64,000 nt of DNA from Eustoma russellianum (Eukaryota > Streptophyta > Magnoliopsida > Gentianales > Gentianaceae): positions 11,495,101-11,559,100 of the forward strand of contig AP025066.1 in the NCBI GenBank assembly GCA_036186865.1, written 5' to 3'. Numbering within the stretch: the stretch's first letter is position 1; each line of letters begins with the position of its first letter. Positions 12,854 to 25,986 of the stretch are shown piece by piece. A program made the translations under genes and the position numbers. The notes beneath the pieces were generated by a model that did no database searches, was not told the DNA's origin, and saw only the letters and a list, made by a program, of their open reading frames with translations.

Positions 12854-13005
12854 GATGTACGTAAAAGATATGATTTTTATGAAGAAAGAGAGATGAGAAG
12901 AGGTAAGAAGTCGATTGTAATGTCGGAGAAGACGCTATGCCTGCCGGGGCTACCGCCGCCGACCGCCATCCTCGCCAAAATCGCCAGAGCGTTCCATCAT
13001 TTATA
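12854..13005 (-). promoter_or_regulatory. LINE 5' untranslated region, GC-rich
   Basis: About 150 bases upstream of ORF1, with GC-rich runs (GCCGCCGACCGCC on the plus strand) unlike the AT-rich LTR around it. LINEs carry an internal promoter in their 5' region; no specific motif was identified. Confidence 0.55.
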
Positions 13006-13382
13006 ATATATAAATTTATATTTTAAACATGTGAAGAGGAGTAGGAGGAGACTTTCCATTTCCAAGTTTGTTGCCATCATTCCCTTTTCAAATATATCTC
13101 CATTTAATGAACTACTTAGTTCATTTAACTAAGTATTCACTTAAAGAACTAGTTTAGTTCATTAATTATGGCACCTGAAAATAGTTCAAACACAACAAAT
13201 GTTTGCCATTTGATGTAAGCTTTAAAGCTTCATGGCTTGTTAGTATGGCAACATTATGTATAAAGTATATATTGCAAGTTTATCACAAAAAACGTGTCAA
13301 GTAATAAATTTGTCATGCATTTCTTAAACACATTGTATTTAAATCATGTATTCCTAAATCACTCAAACTCTTTTTCTCAACA
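13006..13382 (-). repeat. Element A 3' LTR, proximal part
   Basis: Resumes the LTR after the LINE and matches 17893-18248 closely, including paired AACTACTTAGTTC motifs. It ends CTCAACA at 13382, the reverse of the LTR start TGTTGAG. Confidence 0.92.
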
Positions 13383-13690
13383 ATCTCCCCCTTTTGATGA
13401 TTTACAAAATAACAATATTTCATGATTTAAATTTTTCCGCTCCCCCTCTGATTATGCACATAGTCGAAGTTTGAATTTCGAATTGTCTCCCCCTTGAATC
13501 GTGCAATCATGCTCTTTCTCCCCCTTAACTCACTTTCTTTCCCCTTAAATCATGCACTTTATCTCCCCCTTTATTTTGTAAATAATATCAAAAGTGCATG
13601 TAAGAAAGAGTAGCAATTAGTATAACAACAAAAATCATGCATTTCAAGTGTATTGTGCAATAATATCAAAAGTGCGTTCTTAAGGGTTAT
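13383..13690 (-). other. Element A 3' noncoding region with several purine tracts
   Basis: The tract next to the LTR (reverse of AAAAGGGGGAGAT, 13383-13395) is the likely plus-strand primer. Further CTCCCCCT blocks occur near 13440, 13488, 13520 and 13565. Gag's stop lies immediately beyond; the whole pol region that is present here in the elements at 30787 and 52581 is absent. Confidence 0.8.
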
Positions 13691-15628
13691 TTATTCAATC
13701 CTTTGCAAATGTCCCTTTTGGTACCCAAATTTGGGTGACCTTTCTAGGTCTTCCAAAAGGTGAGAAAGGAGATGAAGACGCAACATAATAGACGTTATGT
13801 GAGTATGTGTCTGGCCTTTGGCAAGAATCCCATCATGGACATAGTATGATCTTTGTTTTTGATATGTTCTTATGTTGGTGTGCATGGTGTGATCTAGATG
13901 CACTTATCGTAAATGAACGTCGTGTATGCATTAATGGTTTCTTTTAATATTTGTACGTCACAAAATTATATCTCGTATGATATGAAGATGAAGCACGATG
14001 AGAGACATAGGGGGGATCTAGGCGTCTTCTTAGGTGCCACATATGTCCTGGTTGCATCTATTTTCTTAGACGGAATGAATTTGGTTGATTTGTTTAGTGT
14101 CTCATTTTTCTCAACGTATCCTAATCCGGTTTTTTCGTTATCATGCTTTTGTGAAGAAATAATGCGATCTAGCATGTTTGTACCTGTGTCAAATTGTTTC
14201 ACCATTTTTTCTAGATCTATATTCCTTGATTTCAAATTTAAAATCTCGGATTTCATTTCATTATTTTGTGTCGTTAATGATGAGATCTCTAATTTCAATG
14301 CATTGATGATGCAAAATGACTCTTCTTTTGAATCGTTTAATTGAGAAACAAGGTTCGTGTTGGAAGATTCTAACAACTTCTTGTCTTTAATTAATCGTTT
14401 CTTTTCTTTTGCAAGAGTCTTTGTAAACTTATGCAATTCTAAATATTGACTAAACAAATCATCTTAAGAAGGTTCAGAATCAAAATCAGAGTCAGAAGAT
14501 ACCTCATTTGATGCCTTAGATGTAAAGCATACTTGTGCCGTTTGTTCTTCCGTATTGTCAGTCTCAGAGTCGGATGAATCACTCCAAGTGGAGGCTTTGA
14601 AGGCTCTTCTCCTTCGTTTAGATTCTGAGACGAGTCTAGTTTTGATCCGATCCATGTCAAGGTATTTGTTTGTTTGTTTGTCCTTGTTAGGGCAATCATA
14701 TGACTAGTTTCCAAGTTTCCCACATTCATAACACTTTATTTCCTTATTATTTTTATTTCTATGATTCTTAGATGAAGTACGCTTGTGTTTGTTTTTAATT
14801 GATTTTCTCATGATCTTTCTTAATCTACTAGCCATCGTGATTAGATCTTCATCATCGGAATCTGTGTCACTATCATCTACGCATTCATAAGAAGTGGATA
14901 CGTATTCATTTGATTTAAACGCTATAACCTTATCTTGTTTAGAAGTAGATTCAGAATTTCTTAAAGTGAGTTTGTTTTCATATACCTTCAATGATACGAT
15001 CAATTCCTCAATTTTTATCGATTTAGTATCCTTACTTTCTTCGATTGCAGTGACTTTTGAATCCATTTGGGATGGGAGACTCCTTAACACCTTTTGAACC
15101 TTTTCCTGCGTAGAAAAAGCTTTGCCAAGAGACTCAAGATAATTATATATGTTAGTCAATCGTAAATCCATATCAACAATAGATTCATTTGGCAATAATT
15201 TGAAAGACTCGAGAGTGGACATAAGCATATTTATTTTAGACTCCTTAACTTGGCTAGTCCCTTCATGTTTCATCTGAAGAACTCTCCATATCTCTTGGGC
15301 ACTAGAGCAATTAGACACGTAACTTGATTCGCTTTTACTCAACCTGTTTAAAAGAAGTTGCATCGGTCCAGCATTCATACTTAATTTCTTTTTGTTATCA
15401 CTAGTATATTCTTGTTTCGGTTTTACAACCTCTAGCATGACACCATCAATAGTATAACTTAGAAGGAACGAAAGGACCGTCTTCTATAATAGACCACAAA
15501 TCAATGTCAATAGCCATAAAGAAAAGTTTTATTCTAAGTTTCCATTGAATAAAAGACTCACCATTGAAAAGAGGAGGCCTTATGGTTGACATTCCTTCTT
15601 GCTCTGTTTTGTAGCTAGTGGTTGCCAT
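13691..15628 (-). pseudogene. Gag of element A (broken)
   Basis: Begins MATTSYKTEQEGMS at 15628 and follows the Sirevirus-like Gag order: PPLFNGESFIQWKLR at the N-terminus, a UBN2-like Gag core (MLMSTLESFKLLPNES, then QKVLRSLP), a CCHC knuckle at about 14745-14705, an acidic SDSDSE stretch, a coiled-coil segment (about 14457-14200), the DKTGLGY-like motif, and a basic C-terminus ending in a PKG-like motif at 13691. It has a frameshift near 15445, and within the knuckle the His codon reads Asn and the next codon is TAG. Several later frame changes separate the tail. It should be a capsid/nucleocapsid protein; it is not expressible whole. Confidence 0.88.
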
Positions 15629-15671
15629 CTCACTAAGATCGTTGGATCTCCTTGTCGTGAGTGTGCTTGCT

Positions 15672-15682
15672 CTCTGATACCA
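15672..15682 (-). other. Primer binding site of element A
   Basis: Reverse of TGGTATCAGAG, complementary to the 3' end of plant initiator Met tRNA, two bases from the LTR end at 15685. An extra CT follows compared with the other copies. Confidence 0.88.
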
Positions 15683-15684
15683 CT

Positions 15685-18248
15685 TGTAGGATCTGTATAG
15701 CACCACTAGAAGGGGAGGGGGTTGAATAGTAGGTGCGGAAATTTGGTTTTTAAATTATTTTGACCCAAAAACCTAACTTCTGAAAACAGCTTCTGTTTTC
15801 ATATCCTGATTTAAAACGTTTGAAAGACCGGTTACAGACCTTTACAAAATTCTGAAATTTGGAGAGATTCTAATCTCAGATGTTCTGAGTATCTCCTAAA
15901 AATTTCATATTCAAATTCAACCTCTAACCCTTTGAGAACGCGTTTGTGGTCAGATTGCGTGAATATGCCAGAAACAGTACTCTGCATTGAAAATTTTATT
16001 CCGATTAATTTGTAATTACAAATGGTCTGAACATTTAATGACAAACCCTTCAAGATATTTATTTAAATGAGTTGAAACAGTTTTGGAAAATTCCTTTAGG
16101 GAGTATGTCAAATACGTTGATGTTCTCAACCTTTGCAAGTCTGAAAATCAGATTGCACTAGTCTCTGATCTATTAATGTTTGATAGACTTATACTTGTCC
16201 AAATAGGTTAAAACTTGCGCAAAATGAAAGCTAAGCGGTGTAGCTATGTTTCTGAAAAATTTTACGATTTTTGAAATTTGTTTGATATTTTTACTATTGC
16301 AATGAATACGATGCAAAGTGCTGGAAACTAAAAGTAAAGTGTTGAAAGTAATAACACCGAGAATTTTATACTGGTTCGGTTAACACAGCCTACTTCAATC
16401 TTCGAGGACACCTTCCTTGGTTATCACTAATCACAAAAAAACATCTTACCACAAGGGTTTCTGGATTTACACACAAACTCTAACTCTTTACACACTATAC
16501 AATCAATCACACCGATCACAAACACCACCACTAAACGGATTAAGGTTTGCTCACACTTTGATCAATACTTTTACAATAATTTGAATGTATATGGTGGTCT
16601 AAACAAAGCCTATTCAATATGTTGAATATAAGAACAATAGACTTGAGAGAAGAAGGAGAAGAAAGAAAATGCAGAAGAAGAGAATAGTAGATCCTTTTGC
16701 ACTTGAGAGACAATGAGAGTTGTCTTGCTTTTGTTTGGCTCTCTTCTCTTCTTTTTATCACAACATGGCAGCCCCCTAGGGCTTTTCTTCCATCTTGGGA
16801 ATTCTCTTTTATGTCCTTGGAAAATTCTCTTTTATGTCCTTGGAAAATTGTCTTTTAAAACATTGCCAAATAATCAAAAATCAATCTCTACAAATTTGGA
16901 AGAAAATTTGATCACCATCAAAAACATAAAATCGGCTACCTTAAGTCTAGCGCGCTGAATTTTTGGCATGTGTTATATTTGCTACAAAGTTTGAATTGTT
17001 ACCTTGTAGAGCTCCCTCAATTATGTCACTGACCTTGTGTGTCTTATTCTCCACCAATTGAGATGCCAACTAAGCTCCACATAAGCTCTACCAAGCTGCA
17101 GTAGGCGTGTGATATGGTCTCCAACATGTGCTGAATTTTATTTTTGTAAACGTTGTAAAATAGTACACAATAATTATACACATATGGTATATTCCAATCA
17201 GCCCTAATTTGAATATTCTAGTACACTTTAATATGTCCTGAATATGTAAAAATTTTCTAGATACATGTTACATGTCATGCCAAAAACGTTCCATGTGTTG
17301 TGTTCGTAGAAAACCGAATTTTCAACTTTTGTCGATTACGCAATTTTTCTCTGATTAAATTCAAACTTTTTGAACATGTTATACATATATATTATATCAC
17401 ACATAATATACATAAAATAAATTAAATATTCAGCTCATAATGGCTGACTTAAAAGGCACCCCATGTGACAAAAAATTTGAATTTGGAATCTCCACAATTT
17501 GGCCTTAATTGGGTGTGATTTGTGTGTGCCAACATGGAATGATTTTATAGCTGAATATACCATGTAAGTCACGAAATTTCTTGCCATTTTTGAAGTGTGG
17601 GGTCTGGCCATCTATATATGGCAAGTACGTGACACATTGGCGAAGTTTCGGTAGTCATCCGATACGACAATTTTCGGTTTACAACCTTGTAACGTGTCGT
17701 AATAATTTTTTCATCACCATGACTTATATCATATAGTATAAGGCCTGAATATACTCATAAATATGAGGTAAGTACAATGGTGTGACATTGACGTACGTTC
17801 GTGATATATGTAACGTGTCGGTAGTACGTCGGAATATATGTGTATTGTGCCTTTTAAAAAAATTAATATATATAATATATATATATATATAAATGTGTGA
17901 AGAAGAGTAGGAGGAGACTTTCCATTTCCAAGTTTGTTGCCATCATGCCTTCTCCAAATATATCTCCATTTAATGAACTACTTAGTTTATTTAACTAAAT
18001 ACTTCACTTAATGAACTAGTTTAGTTCATTAATGATGGCACCTCAAAATAGTTCAAACACAACAAATGTTTGCCATTTGATGTAAGCTTTAAAGCTTCAT
18101 GGCTTGTTAGTACGGCAACATTATGTATGAAGTATATAAGACAAGTTTATCACAAAAATGTGTCAAGTAATAAATTTTCCATGCATTTCTTAAACACGTT
18201 GTATTTAAATCATGTATTTGTAAATCACTCAAACTCTTTTTCTCAACA
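15685..18248 (-). repeat. Element A 5' LTR
   Basis: Complete 2,564-base LTR, TG to CA, ending at CTCAACA (18248) next to the AAACC duplication. It includes an AT microsatellite at 17868-17892. No host gene is seen inside; the open frames here are short and unsupported. Confidence 0.93.
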
Positions 18249-18253
18249 AAACC

Positions 18254-19480
18254 AAACGTAAAGAAAGAAAATTTCAATGTGTGCCAGAAAGAGCAAGAGA
18301 ATATGTAAACCATGAAGTATAAAGTCATACCCAGTCTGCCTGCATCCATCATAATGTAGGCAGCATATATGTAGTATTGCCAATCCATATGGAAGACAAG
18401 GTAAATAATGCAACGGCAACATTGTCAAGCATGATGAAGATGTCCCATAGTAACATCAAGTGTGACGTAGCTACGAACCAAAGAGGGTAGCGTATGCCGA
18501 GTATAATAACCTGTCTGAGGAGTCTGTAATCCATGTTGCGCTAAATAGTGGGCCGCCAGGTTTGCCTCTCTAAGGGTATGCTGAATGACTGCCCGAGTTG
18601 GAATGAGCAAAGATTGTAAGAACCATAAATGAAAATTTGCTGCCACGTGGGTGGACTGGTATAGGACCCGAGATAACTGCTGACAATCCGTCTCCAAAAT
18701 AGTGTTGCAATAAATCAACAAGAAAAAGAGCAGGACAAATAAAGCAGCCTGAGTTTCCGCAACAAATGGACTGCACAAAGGCAAACGAAAGGAGAGTGAC
18801 CCAACACATGCACCCGTATTATCGCGTAAAATCGCACCTCCAGCTGCAATTTACCTTCCTACTGTGGCATCAATATTAAGCTTCAATCGACCAGTATGAG
18901 GAATTAACCATTTTACCACCTGAGCACGCTTGATGCGAAGTGTAGGTAAAAGCCCCAAATGCTGCACTAATTGAAATCCTGACGTAAGTTTTGTGCCATC
19001 AATTTTTTTGGCCCATAAATAAATATCTGAACAGATAACTGGCATTATAGATTCTGTTGTACAAGGTGTCTCATCACCATATACAAGAGATGTATAGGTG
19101 CATTATACAGTGAGGATAATAATACCTGGAATCATAATCCACAACACTCGTAAGACATTATTGGATGACACACGAAACCACCAAGCTAATAAATAAGGCT
19201 ATAATATCATAGAGGTGGAGGATATGCCGTCTAAAAAGAGGCAAAAAACTCCCAAATAGGCCGGATACATGGGCAGTGTAAAAAATAAGTGATCCACCTC
19301 CGCAGATGCCTGTTTATAGAAAAGACATTGTGAAGGCATAGTCACTAAGGACTTACGTAAATAATCCTTCAATGGTAGGGCTCGGTGATATAAGCGCCAG
19401 AGGAAATTGCTAATATCCAGACGGTGGTGCTTATGCCAAATAAAATGAGCAAAGAGAATAGCATGATGTGATATTCGATA
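18254..19480 (-). mobile_element. LINE3, segment 3 of 4 (zinc ribbon and RNase H)
   Basis: Reads from FIWHKHHRLDISNFLWRLYHRALPL (about 19440-19360; two overlapping stretches) through a SQCLFYKQ zinc-ribbon-like segment to RNase H (KLNIDATVGR about 18880, AAGGAILRDNTG, ETDC about 18690, LREAN about 18575) and then 3' untranslated sequence. Stops and frameshifts interrupt it. It is bounded on the right by the CGATA copy (19476-19480) beside element C and on the left by element A. The acidic RNase H residues D and ETD are still visible. Confidence 0.88.
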
Positions 19481-19483
19481 AAC

Positions 19484-21624
19484 TGTAGGACTTGTAAGGC
19501 ACCACTAGAAGGAGGGTTGAATAGTGGGTGCGGAAAATTTGGTTTTTAAAATATTTTGATTCAAAATCCCAACTTCTAAAAACAGTTTCTGTTTTCAGAT
19601 CCTGTTTTGAAACGTTTGAAATACACATTTACAGGCCTTCAAAAATTATGAAATTTTGAGAGATTCTACTCTTAGATGTTTTGAGAAACCCCTACAAATT
19701 TCAGATCAAAACTCAACCTCTAACCCCTTGAAAAATTATTCGCGGTCAGATTGCGCAGATCTTCCAAAAACAGTAGTCTGCAAGTCTGAAAATCAGATTG
19801 CACTATTCTCAGAATTATTAACGTTTGAATGACTTATACTTATCCAAATGGGTTGAAACTTGCGCCAAATGAAAGCTAAGATATGTGGCTATGTTTCTGT
19901 AAAGTTTTGTAATTTTTGAGAAACATATACTATTTTTTTTAGTCACAACGAAATTGATGCAAAATGCTGATAACTGAAAGTAAAGTGCTGAAAGTAATAA
20001 CACCGAGACTTTTATACTGGTTCGGTTAACACAACCTACTCCAGTCTTCGAGGACACCTTCTTGGTTATCACTAATCACAAAAACACCTTACCACAAGGG
20101 TTTCTGGAGTTACACACCAACTCCACCCTTTCACAAACAATACAATCAATCATACCGATTACGAACACCACCACCGAACGGATGAAGGTTTTATCACATC
20201 TTGATCAATCCTTTTACAATAAATGAAACGTGTATGGTGGTTTAATCAAATCCTATTCAATATATTGAATATAAGAACAATAGGCTTGAGAGAAGAAGAA
20301 GAAAGAAATGTAGAAGAAGAGAGTAGAAGACCCTTTTTTCACTTGAGAGATTATGAGAGTTGTCTTGACTTTGTTTGCTCTTTTCTCTTCTTTTTAATCA
20401 CCTTATGACCGCCCCCCTTATGGCTCTTCCATCCTTGATAATTCTCTTTAATGCCCTTGGAAGTTATCCTTGTGTAGATATGACACTATCTTGCTCGCTT
20501 GGCACAACATGATTGGATGGATGACTTGGTTTCGCTTACTTGTCACATGATGATTGGTCAAACATGACATCGTTTAATGAGCTGTAAAATCTTAAATAAA
20601 CTTACAGAACATGTGCCAAAAAGTATTCAAAATATTACCAAACAATCACCATTCAATCCCTTCAATTTTGGACTCAAATTGAAGACCAAATAATGCTGAA
20701 ATTCGGCCATAAAAAGCACCATGTACTGAAATTTCAGCATGTGTTGTATTTTGAATTGTTTCCTTGTGTGTTGCCTTCTTCAATGTCACCAATCATGTGT
20801 GGCTTATTTTCTACCATTTAAAGTGCCAAATAAGTGTCAAAAAAGCTCCATCTAGGCTCCATCATAGCTGAGAATTATGTGTAGAACCAATGTGCATGTG
20901 CTGAAATTTTACTTTAGTAAGCTTTGTCAAATAATGCACAATAATTACACATATATGGTAAATTCCAATCAGCCCTAATTTGAATATTCTAGAAAACTTT
21001 AATATGTCTTGAGTATGTAAAAAGTGTCTAGATACATGTTACATGTCATGCCAAAAACGTTCCATGCGATATGTTCGTAGAAAACAGAATTTTCGACTTT
21101 TGTCGATTACGCGATTTTTCTTTGATTAAATTCAAACTTTTTGCACATGTTATAAATATTATGTCACATATAATATACATAAAATAACTTGAATATTCAG
21201 CTCTAATGGCTGATTAAAGTGGCGCCAACATGTGCTTAAAAAGTGAATTTGGAATCTCCACAATTTGGCCTTAATTTGGGGTGATTTGTGTGTGTCAACA
21301 TGGAATGATTTTATGGCTGAGTGTACCATATAAGCCACGAAATTTGTGGCCATTTTTGAAGTTTATGGGCTGTCCATCTATATATGGCAAGTACGTGACA
21401 CGTTGGCGATGTTTCGGTTGTTACCCGATACGACAATTTTTGGTTTAGAACCTTGTAACGTGTCGTAATAATTTTGTCATCACCATGACTTGTACAATTT
21501 GATATAAGACCTGAATATACTCATAAATATTAGGTAAGTATAATGGTGTGACGTTGACGTACGTTCCTAATATATGTAACGTGTCGGTAGTATGTCGGAA
21601 TATATATGTGTTGTGCCTTTTTAT

Positions 21625-21672
<48 letters not shown>

Positions 21673-22042
21673 TTATATAAATGGCGTGTGATATGGATGA
21701 GTAAGGAGACTTTACATTCTTCAATTTGTTGCCATGATGCCTTTTCCAAATATATCTCCATTTAATGAACTACTTAGTTCATTTAACCAAGTATTTCACT
21801 TAATGAACTAATTTAGTTCAATAATGGTGGCACCTAAACATAGTTCAAACACAACAAATGCTTGCCATTTGATGTAAGCTTTAAAGCTTCATGGCTTATT
21901 AGTATGGTAACATTATATATAAAGTATATGAGGCAAGTTTGTCACAAAAACGTGTCAAGTAATAAATTGTGTCATGCATTTCTTTAACACACATTATTTA
22001 AATCATGCATTTTGTGAATCACTCAAACTCTTTTTTTCAACA
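19484..22042 (-). repeat. Element C 3' LTR
   Basis: Complete LTR of 2,559 bases aligning with the element A LTRs; it has a long AT microsatellite at about 21626-21672. Confidence 0.92.
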
Positions 22043-22332
22043 ATCTCCCCCTTTTGATGATTTACAAAATAACCTTAGTTCATGATTTAAATTTAACTGC
22101 TCCCCCTCCAATGGTGCACAAATTCAAATTTTGAATTTTGAATTCTCTCCCCCTTGATTTGTGCAATCAATCACTCTCGCTCTCTCTTAAATCATGCACT
22201 CTCTCACCCCCTTTATTTTGGAAATAAAATCAAAAGTGCATGTAAGAAAAAATAGCAATTAGTATAACAACAAAAATCATGCATTTCAAGTGTATTATGC
22301 AATAATATCAAAAGTGCGTTCTTAAGGGTTAT
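22043..22332 (-). other. Element C 3' noncoding region with purine tract
   Basis: The tract at 22043-22055 is the reverse of AAAAGGGGGAGAT. It aligns base for base with 13383-13690 of element A, including the same direct join from 3' noncoding sequence to the end of gag. Confidence 0.8.
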
Positions 22333-23233
22333 TTATTCAACCCTTTGAAAATGTCCCTTTTGGTATCCAAATTTGGGTGACCTTTCTAGGTCTTCCAAAA
22401 GGTGAGAAAAGAGATGAAGGTGCCACATAATAGACGTTATGTGGGTATGTGTTTGGCCTTTGGCCAAGAATCCCATCATGCACATAGCATGATCTTTGTT
22501 TTTGATATGCCTTTCTGTTTGTGTGTATGGTTCGTGATCTAGATGCATTTGTATGATATGAATATCGCATATGCATCAACGGCATTCTTTTAAACCTCTA
22601 TGGCACACAATTATACTTTCCACTTGATGAAAAAGAAGTAGTGCAATGAAATGCAACGTGGGGCTCGCTAGATTGTATTGTCACCTTCTTAGGCTTTACG
22701 ATCTTTTTGAGTACATGTTGTCGCTTAGATGAAGATAAAACAAAATTTGTAGATTTGTTTTATACCAGATTATTTTCCATATACCCTAATCCGGTTTTGT
22801 CAGTTTCATGCTTTTGCGAAGAAATGAGACGATCTAACATGCAAGTACCTCTATTGAATTGTTTTATCGCCTTTTATAGATATTCGTTTCTTGATTTCAA
22901 ATTTGAAATCTCGGCTTTCAATTTAGTGTTCTTGGATGTCAATGATGAAATTCCAGACCTTAATGAATTTATGAAGCAAAACGACTCTTCTTTTGAATCG
23001 TTTAATTGAGACACAAGATTTGTGTTAGAAGATTCTAACAATTTCTTGTCATCAATTATGCGTTTCTTTTCTTTTGCAAGAGTCTTAGAAAACTTATGCA
23101 ATTCAAGATATAGAACATAAAAATCATGATATGATGGTTCAGAATCGGAATCGGAATGTACCTCACTATCAAGAAGTGGAGGCCTTTGGCTTGAAATACC
23201 TTCTTGCTCGGTTTTATGTCTAGTGGTTGCCAT
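22333..23233 (-). pseudogene. Gag of element C (internally deleted)
   Basis: Starts MATTRHKTEQEGISS at 23233, then jumps from the N-terminal QRPPLL directly to the acidic SDSDSEPS stretch and coiled coil, ending in a stop at 22874. The whole UBN2-like core and the CCHC knuckle are missing. The C-terminal tail lies in another frame to 22333. The 120-residue product would be mostly coiled coil without RNA binding. Compared with element A this is an extra deletion of roughly 900 bases. Confidence 0.85.
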
Positions 23234-23275
23234 CTCACTAAGATCGTTGGATCTCCTTGTCGTGAGTGTGCTTGT

Positions 23276-23287
23276 GCTCTGATACCA
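23276..23287 (-). other. Primer binding site of element C
   Basis: Reverse of TGGTATCAGAGC, two bases from the LTR end at 23290; fits initiator Met tRNA. Confidence 0.9.
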
Positions 23288-23289
23288 CT

Positions 23290-24446
23290 TGTAGGACCTG
23301 TAAGGCACCACTAGAAGGGGTGGGGGGGTTGAATAGTGTGTGCAGAAATTTTGGTTTTTAAAATATTTTGACTCAAAAACCCAACTTCTGAAAACAGTTT
23401 CTGTTTTTAGATCCAGTTTTGAAACGTTTGAAAGGCCAGGTTACAGGCCTTCCAAAATTCTGAAATTTGGAGAGATTATACTCTCAGATATTTTGAGTAT
23501 CCCCTAAAAATGTCATATCAAAACTCAACCTCTAACCCCTTGAAAAATCGTTCGTGGTCAGATTGCGCAAATCTTCCATAAACAATAGTCTGATTTGAAA
23601 AACTTATTCCGATTAATCCGTAACTCCAAATGGTCTGAAACTTTAATGACAAACCCCTTACTATATGTATTTAATTTTTTTGAAACCGTTTTGAAACATT
23701 CCATAGGAAAGTATGTCAAATACGTTCAAGTTCTCAACCTTTGCAAGTCTGAAAATCAGATTGCACTAGTCTCAGAACTATTAATGTTTGAATGACTTAT
23801 ACTTATCCAAATGGGTTGAAACTTGCACCAAATGAAATCTAAGATATGTGACTATGTTTCTGTAAAGTTTTGTAATTTTTGAAAAACTTTTACTATTTTT
23901 TAGTCACAACGAAATTGATGCAAAATGCTGGAAACTTAAAGTAAAGTGCTGAAAGTAATAACACCGAGAATTTTATACTGGTTCGGTTAACACAACCTAC
24001 TCAAATCTTGGAGGACACCTTCCTCGGTTATCACTAATCACAAAAAAAACCTTACCGCAATGGTTGCTGGAGTTACACACCAACTCCACCCTTTCACAAA
24101 CAATACAATCAATCACACCGATTACGAACACCACCACCGAGCGGATGAGGGTTTTATCACATCTTGATCAATCCTTTTACAATAAATGAAACGCGTATGG
24201 TGGTCTAATCAAAGCCTATTCAACATATTGAATATAAGAACAATAGGCTTGAGAGAAGAAGAAGAAGAAATAAAAGTAGAAGAAGAGAGTAGAAGACCCT
24301 TTTTTCACTTGAGAGATTATGAGAATTGTCCTGACTTTTTTTGGTCTTTTCTCTTCTTTTTAATCACCTCATGGCCGCCCCCTTAGGGCTCTTCCATCCT
24401 TGAGAATTCTCTTTAATTTCCTTGGAAGATTGCCTTGTGTAGATAT
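23290..24446 (-). repeat. Element C 5' LTR, inner fragment
   Basis: Aligns with 19484-20486 and its surroundings up to CTTGTGTAGATAT, then stops abruptly. The next roughly 1.46 kb of LTR are absent. Confidence 0.88.
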
Positions 24447-25986
24447 AAGTTTAACTTTGAATTTAAATTCAATTTGATCATCCATCTTTGCACCTTTAAG
24501 TGGCCGGCCTCTTTGTTGCTTTCGATATGATTTTGAGTTAAATTTTGAAAAAGGAATTCCATCTTGGACACATTTGAAATGCCATGCAATCTCACAATTT
24601 CTTTAAAGAAAAAATCAGCAGCATGTGTGGCGTCATGAACTTTCATCAAGGTTTTCTAGCAAGCCTTCAGGAACGGGAAACTAACGGCCTACAGGAAGCC
24701 AAACACGTGACCAAGGTGCGTCACAAAGGGTGGACAACCCCTTGCTTCCTTAGTGATAAAAGCATGTGGATTAAATGAGCAAGACCAACACTTCAAGATG
24801 GTGGAAGGAGTGAGGAAGTTGATTCAACAAACAAATTCAAAGTGCACTCAAATTCAAACTTAACTTGAATTCAAACTTCGCCAAACTTTTGAATTCAAGT
24901 TCAAGCACCTCCTACTCATCAAATAAGCTCCTATAAGGCATCATTTGGACCTCATACATGGCTGGATACATTAAGGATAACATCTTTCAAGATTTTCATA
25001 TTTTAACTAGAATTTGTTTTAGTTTTGAATTCAAACAATTTTCAATTTTCAAACATTATTAGCTAGCTTATTTTGAAATAATTTCCGGTCATCTTAAGGC
25101 TAATAGGACATGGTTTTCAGCCTATAGATAGGACCTTTGGGGCGCATGGAAACAAGAACTTTGAATGAATAAAATTTCTTGATATTTCCTTCACTTATTG
25201 TGAGACTTTGTTTTCTTGGTTTTGCATTAAGAACCTAAGTTAAGATCCTTCAAAGTTGAGCATTTTGAAGGTGTTTCCATTGCTTGAAGGTGCCGTCCAG
25301 GAGAGCCGTATTGGTTTGCCTGATCAACGACCATCTTGAAGTGTTGGTCTTGCTCATTGATCCACACGTTTTTATCACTAAGGAAGCAAGGGGAAGTCTT
25401 CTTCCTTGTTCCTAACCCTTTGTGAAGGACGTTTGGAAGGTGGAATTGTTGGAGCCCACATCCATCCATTATCCAAATTGAACACACAAATCCTCAATTA
25501 CCAACCCAAATAGCCATATATACCGTACAGACAATTCCCAAAACCCCAATCCTGCAAATACCCAAAAACGTCCACAAACCGTAAATTGAAGACCCTAACC
25601 CTAATCCCAATTCTGCCCAACCCCAATTTCCCTCACTTTCCAAGGTTATTTTGTTGCAATTCAAGGTTGCAAACTGCAATTTAAAGTCATTGCACTATTC
25701 TGGCAAAAAACAAAAGTTCTGAGTGCAAAACGCATGAAATTCCAATTCTGCCCCTTGTCAAAAAAAAAGGAATATGAACCTTGATTACGTTGAAATAGCA
25801 AGGAAGAAAATAAAAACAAATGAACAAGAGAAAAGAAAAAGGGCAAAACGTTTGTGCATTACTTGAAATTTTTTTTGGTGCAATTTGAAAACTTTGGATA
25901 CCGTATCTCGTCTTTGCTACACACAACCGTCCTCCCACATCTCATAGTCATAGTCGTCATGCTCAAATGGAATGTAATCATCATTG

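Larger units (their letters stand above)
6962..13005 (-). mobile_element. Nearly full-length L1-type LINE inserted in an LTR
   Basis: On the minus strand: GC-rich 5' untranslated region (about 13000-12854), ORF1 (12853-11586), ORF2 (11589-7729), 3' untranslated region (7728 to about 7003), and an AT-rich tail (7002-6962). It sits in the AT microsatellite of the element A 3' LTR; LTR sequence resumes at about 13006. The target is so AT-rich that the exact target-site duplication cannot be fixed. Both ORFs carry only a few stops and frameshifts, so the copy is fairly young but dead. The 3' kilobase is nearly identical to the plus-strand copy at 1-1000. Confidence 0.93.
4658..18248 (-). mobile_element. 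Gag-only Sirevirus-like LTR retrotransposon (element A)
   Basis: Its LTRs end TG..CA and it is flanked by the 5-base duplication AAACC at 4653-4657 and 18249-18253. Read on the minus strand: 5' LTR 18248-15685, primer site, gag 15628-13691, a short 3' noncoding region with purine tracts, and 3' LTR 13382-4658. The 3' LTR is split by a 6-kb LINE. The internal region is only about 2.3 kb and holds no protease, integrase or reverse transcriptase, so the element is non-autonomous. The LTR family is related to that of the full-length element at 30787-42366, which could in principle supply pol functions (inference). Confidence 0.93.

Noticed and set aside
13913..14344. 143-codon plus-strand frame
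   Set aside because: Antisense shadow of the coiled-coil part of the element A gag.
25600..25620. Telomere-like CCCTAACCCTAA, with its inverse near 29895
   Set aside because: Only two to three units in each arm; too short for an interstitial telomere, and explained by the inverted repeat.
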